Assembly (NCBI RefSeq): GCF_047495875.1
Contig: NC_092470.1
Coordinates: 16,542,001 to 16,606,000 of the forward strand
Origin: Pithys albifrons albifrons
Taxonomy: Eukaryota > Chordata > Aves > Passeriformes > Thamnophilidae
Direction of reading: 5' to 3'
DNA length: 64,000 bases
Positions 59,731 to 64,000 of the stretch are shown piece after piece. The notes under the pieces were generated by a model that had not been told where the DNA came from, did no database searches, and saw only the letters and a program-made list of their open reading frames with translations. The position numbers and the translations under genes are program-made. Every line of letters starts with the position of its first letter. Position 1 is the stretch's first letter.

Positions 59731-60949
59731 CATGATGGCTTACAGCATAGAGCAAAAACTATGAGGCACAACGATAACATTATTTTTATTCCACTATTCA
59801 TTACATTCACTGTGAGCACCCTTGTAGCAGCCCTTCTTTTATCTTTTCTCTTTTTTTTTTACTAAAACAAAAAAAAATATGAAACTAGTCCCAGACTATT
59901 CACAGGGTTTGTAAGTAGGTATTTGTAATTTTAGGGGCTGGAAGGAATAGTTAAGGCAGAGGTATATTACGTGGAGGTGAATATGACCCCACTTGTCCCT
60001 CCTATTAAAGCCCATCTAATCTTTTTTGGGGAAAAGTGAGTCTATTTTGATACAATTCCTGCTAGAATCAGTGGAGATGGGCCAGGTCTTTGGAAAACCC
60101 ACATTTTCCTGGATGTTTATGTTTTAGTTGAGCACAGAAGAACAGCAACAGCAAACACAGCATAGGACAGAAGCTCCTCCACCACTTCAGAGGAATCCAG
60201 TGTCATGGCCACAAGGGCCATGTGTAAAGGACAAGGTGGACTAATACATTAGAGTGAGGCATGTGCAATCCAATGTAGGCACACCAGAGTGAAAAAGGAG
60301 AGTCTCAATCTGCTGGTTTACAAACAAAATGCTTCCAATGTCCAATTAAAGCAACTATATTAACAATACAAAGTTTAGTCCTTACCACATTAATACTTTC
60401 AAAAAGCAGATCAAAATCCTTTTGGAAATGATACCAATATCATTCTCATCCCAGTATGTTCTGCATGTTATTCTGGAGCCTGGGTGCAGACAGGGTGACT
60501 GGGTTCCTTCCAGAGCCTGGGTGCACACAGCCTTACCTGTGCAAGCATATCTGGAATGGGATACATTGAGGCAATCAGCATTAAAAAAATCCCCTTGTTT
60601 TCAGCTGCCAGCAGGACCCCAGCACTTTGGAGAAGAGAATAACAAAAAAAGAAAAAAAGGGATCTGCACCCAGATGAGCTCTTAATATGCAAGTGTAACT
60701 CCAGAGTAAATAGACTGATGGAGCTGTGTGGAGGTGGCACTACCTTAACTCATTGGCTGTTTACTCAAAAGTTATTTTGCTGTGCAAACGAGCACTGGGA
60801 AGGCCACCTATTGATTCGTTTTCTTCCCTCTAGACACTTACAATCTATCAAGCATGGAGAGCAAAAGAGAGAGAATGAATCCATACTGTGGCACAGCAGA
60901 AGTTGCTGAGAAGAGAGAAACTCTTCTTTCTGCCATGCTCAGCAAGAGA
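59731..60949. other. Intergenic; short direct repeat at 60476-60530
   Basis: GAGCCTGGGTGCAGACAG (60476-60493) is repeated with one change at 60513-60530, spaced 37 bases. Otherwise unique sequence; frames of 87-90 codons on opposite strands overlap this duplication. Confidence 0.5.
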
Positions 60950-61630
60950 TGTTTCCCTTCATTCAGGCAATACGTCTGAATAAATCCTCTTCTCCCTATT
61001 AAGTCATCGGAAGGGGCAAGAGCCTGTTCCAGCCTCCCTGCTTAGATTTAACCTCAATGGGTTAACTTCATAAAACTGCAGCTCTTTATTCCAGCCTGTG
61101 ATTTCCCATCATACTTTAGGACCAGCGAACCGTCCCTTCATTGATGGCACCTTTTGGCTTCACAATAGAAGCCAATTTGTTAGAATTCTTCACAGGTCAG
61201 GGGCTGCGTGAAGATGTGGAGGGCGCAGCAGTGGCCGCTGGAAAATGAAGTTGTATTCGCTTGGCAAATTATACGTCTGCTGCACTTTATGGGCCTTGAT
61301 TTCCTTTCCCCTCTCTCCCTCTCCCTTCCCACTCCCCTCCCTCCAGCCCCTCCCTTATCCTCTCTTTCTTTTTTTTTAAATCGCAGAAGCGTGTATGTGA
61401 GCTATCGTCACATATCCAGTTAATGTAGGTTAATAGATTGATTCCAGTGACACGGATCATAATGAACAGTAAATTGTTTTATCTCTTAAGTCTTATTTGG
61501 TCAGCCAGGAAAACATATGAGGTAATATGGCTTGGACTAAATGGACCGTATAATAGATCTCCCTCTAAAGAATAAGGACAGGGGTGACAGCGCCTCTTAT
61601 GATTAATGAAAATAATAATGGTCCTGAAAT
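60950..61630. promoter_or_regulatory. Candidate conserved noncoding element with a polypyrimidine tract
   Basis: Complex sequence at 60960-61290 and 61380-61620 flanks a pyrimidine run. CpGs persist in ATACGTC, CATCGG, AGCGAACCGTCCC, GTGCGTGAAG-like and GGGCGCAGCAGTGGCCGC, then TCGCAGAAGCGTG, CTATCGTCAC, ACACGG, ACCGTA and AGCGCC. Homeodomain-like GTTAATAGATTGATTCC and GATTAATG are present. No frame of note. Enhancer is inferred. Confidence 0.4.
61300..61377. repeat. Polypyrimidine tract (C/T, about 78 nt)
   Basis: Nearly pure C/T with only a handful of purines. Polypurine-polypyrimidine DNA can form triplex (H-DNA). It sits inside the island above. Confidence 0.85.
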
Positions 61631-62159
61631 TGAAATTTTTCTAATTTTTTTTCCTTCTTCTCTCTTGGCTGCCACCAAAAACTTCAGCCAGCAGATGATT
61701 TGTGCACAATAACCACCTCTGACTTCTTCCTCAACTCCTAATACAAGTTTAGGGAGTGCTGGGGAGGGAGAGTTGAAGAGGGATGGATGGTTGCATGCAC
61801 TTCTAAGAGTAGATGTACACTCAGATGTAGAGCAGCATATAAACACAAACTATTTGCTTTTAACCCTGGGTTTGAAGCAGATGCTTTCAGGTGCTTGTGG
61901 CTTACCCAAACAGGATTTCCAAATATGTCCAAAGGAGTTCACATCATTTAAATGCTTGGGAAATATCAGAATAATGTCTTAAACCTTCAAACATATCTGC
62001 TTGTTTATTTACACAGGAGCCCCTGCCTTTTCTGTTTCTGTGCAACATTCAGAATTATTTGTAATTTTTAATGAATATTTACACATGCTACTTGCCATAA
62101 TACATGTATGAGAAGATTAGTTCTGCAGCTAAAAAAAAAACAGTTTGGGCAGAATAAGG
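61631..62159. other. Intergenic, nothing recognised
   Basis: Unique sequence; frames under 93 codons without family resemblance. Confidence 0.5.
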
Positions 62160-62350
62160 CCTTTTATAGACCAATTAAATCAGTTTTTTCTTAGGGGTTT
62201 CACCGAAGTGCTTTCAATTTGGCTCAAAAGAGACTTCAAATAAGACTTATGCACATTTCTCCTGAAGAGCGTCAAATGACCTGTCAGACAACAGGAGACC
62301 TTTGTCACTTACAAATACGTAAATTTTATCTTAAAGCTATTAATAAGAAT
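62160..62350. promoter_or_regulatory. Candidate conserved noncoding element
   Basis: GGGGTTTCACCGAAGTGCTT, AAGAGCGTCAAATGACCTGTC, CAAATACGTAAATTTTATC. Retained CpGs and TGACC nuclear-receptor-like half-site, no repeat or frame. Weak compositional evidence. Confidence 0.3.
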
Positions 62351-64000
62351 GGGGAGAACAAATCTAAATGGCATCAGTAACGTGTGTGTGCAAGTATCAA
62401 ACACTGCAACGCAGCATGACCAGAGTCATTTAGTGGCCTTGGAGAATATTTTTGCACGTGTGTGTGTAACTCCCTTGTCTCCTGCAGTAAAGCCACAGGT
62501 GAACAGATATATAGCACTGAATATAGATTTGATCCTCAGTCCTTTCTCCAGGAGATTCATATGAAGTAAAAAAAAAAACAAAAAAAAAAAAAACAATGAC
62601 CTAGAGAACTACCCCATGGAGCATCTTCCTATATGAGCATGGGAATGTGAATCAGAGTACATGTGAATGTGAATCCAAACCTGAATTTTGCACCCCTTTA
62701 CCACTTTTTATGTTGCTTATCTCTTTTTTCTTTCTTTTTTTTTTTACACTTAATTACTTTCAAGACTATAACAACAGTAAGTGCCTTGTCCCTTTTATTT
62801 CTCTTTTATCTTTGTGCTTTATGGCTTTTCTGTTGTATCTGTTTTCATTCTTATAGGATCAATAAAAGGCTTGTAACATCACAAAGTTTTGGAAACCAGA
62901 AGTAGCACTTCATGAGTGGGATAATAGGGTTGTTTCCTGATGCTTCTGCAGAGAAGAAACATTTGCATCCTTTTTCTTTTCTCTTCTCTTTTTTTTTTCT
63001 TCTGATATCTAATCTTAGTATCTACAGTCATGCTTTTGGGTTTTACACTGGCTGTCAGCAGGCAACCAGTTCAGGCATTCAACTTCTTTGGACTAATATC
63101 AAGCTCTGCAGTTTGGGTATATTAGCAGCAGGGACAATCATGGCAGCAGGAAGCAGACTGAGCAATAAGAAAAAAAAATTAGGAAAAAAGGAAGAATAAA
63201 AGGAACCCTCTGAACTTCAAGAGTCTGGAAAACCCAAACTGAGACTAAACTTCATAAATATCCCTAATCTCTGGTTTAGAAGCCAGGATTGTTTATGATT
63301 CATGGCATTTGATGACATTTAACAGCATGCAACCCATTACAGCCCTTAAGTCATTACACAACACGGCAGAAAATGTCATCAGGTGCCACAACAACAAGGT
63401 AGGTTATTGGAGGGGCAGGGTTCAGTTCAGATGAGTTCAGACTTCTGACGGATGCTAGGCTAGTTCCAGACTGAATCCAAATTCTACTTGTCAGGTTTAT
63501 CTCTCTAACAGATCACTTGCTTCTCTGTATGTTGTACAATGTACTCTCCCACTGCTCAAAATTCAAATTCCCAGCTTCAGGTGGAGCAGTGGCAAAAGTA
63601 ATGATCATTCTTATCCATGGATTGCATTAATTATTATTCTAAGAAGTGCTAGAGTCAGTCTGGATCCTCTCTGAATATGCAGAGGGATACTTATATGTGA
63701 CATTATATCTTACTGATCTGAACCTCAAGACATTTCTGCTGGTCTGAGAAGACTTCCATCACTTCCAGTGATGGAATCAAAGTGTCAGGCATTGGTAAGG
63801 GAACCCATAGGATTATAGTGAGCTGCAGGAGTGTGTGTGAATAATGTGCTTCACAGCCATGTCTCAGGGCACTACAATTAACCTTAATAAAGTTATCAGC
63901 ATCTGGAAAAAAATGGGGCATTAAAAATCTGTATGAGATACTTAGATGGAGATCTTCTCATAAGTGAGTGGAGTTTGACACATCATATCCTCATCCCCTC
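62351..64000. other. Intergenic; poly-A tract at 62568-62593
   Basis: A11-C-A14 at 62568-62593 and T-rich runs near 62725-62745 and 62970-63003. Frames of 69-95 codons cross the T-rich runs and have no family resemblance. No other repeat is recognised to the window end. Confidence 0.5.

Noticed and set aside
1..64000. Search for CRISPR arrays, bacterial operons, tRNA genes and snRNA genes
   Set aside because: No regularly spaced repeats, no Shine-Dalgarno-led gene runs, no A/B-box tRNA pairs and no U-snRNA signatures; sequence is vertebrate intergenic.

Overview
This window looks like an intergenic 'gene desert' from a vertebrate nuclear genome, most likely a bird. The main evidence is seven 5'-truncated fragments of CR1 LINEs. 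They carry the diagnostic CR1 3' end, in which a GGTCCCTTCCAACCC-like stretch is followed by ATTCTATGATTCTA-type 8-mers. Four are on the + strand and three on the -. Together they cover only about 1.4 kb of 64 kb, a low repeat load that fits birds better than mammals. A fragment resembling a long terminal repeat common in many non-galliform birds (25.67-25.80 kb) agrees with this. The sequence is AT-rich and CpG-poor, and I recognise no CpG island, tRNA, rRNA or snRNA.

I find no protein-coding gene or exon. The open reading frames are short (mostly 60-130 codons, longest 194), occur on both strands and show no recognisable family. The one exception is the reading frame inside the 26.85-27.25 kb CR1 copy, which matches the C-terminal end of the CR1 reverse-transcriptase ORF. 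The longest frames run through pyrimidine-rich or simple-sequence DNA and look like chance.

Layout: 0-19 kb is unique AT-rich sequence with a MIR-like SINE (9.8 kb), a (TTAGT)n pentanucleotide array (17.04 kb) and islands of more complex, CpG-retaining sequence at 4.1, 11.5, 13.9 and 17.8 kb. The 19-31 kb part holds four CR1 copies, the LTR fragment, a second MIR-like SINE and islands at 20.0-20.7 and 22.1 kb. The 31-41 kb part has a perfect palindromic CRE, two CR1 copies, a large TG/TA microsatellite and the most striking islands, at 34.2, 38.5 and 40.3-40.9 kb. The 41-64 kb part is quieter: a 9-bp-arm inverted repeat, one CR1 end, several MIR-like relics, a CA-rich array and islands at 46.9, 50.8, 55.1, 58.6, 61.0-61.6 and 62.2 kb.

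The best interpretation is a regulatory gene desert holding candidate conserved noncoding elements (enhancer-like), of the kind found around developmental transcription-factor genes. That is inference: conservation cannot be measured from one sequence, and I cannot name the flanking gene. I see no novel multi-gene system. The points most worth checking are the complex noncoding islands, several exact palindromes (CRE, RUNX-type, GATTAATC) and three short copies of what may be one unclassified ancient repeat.
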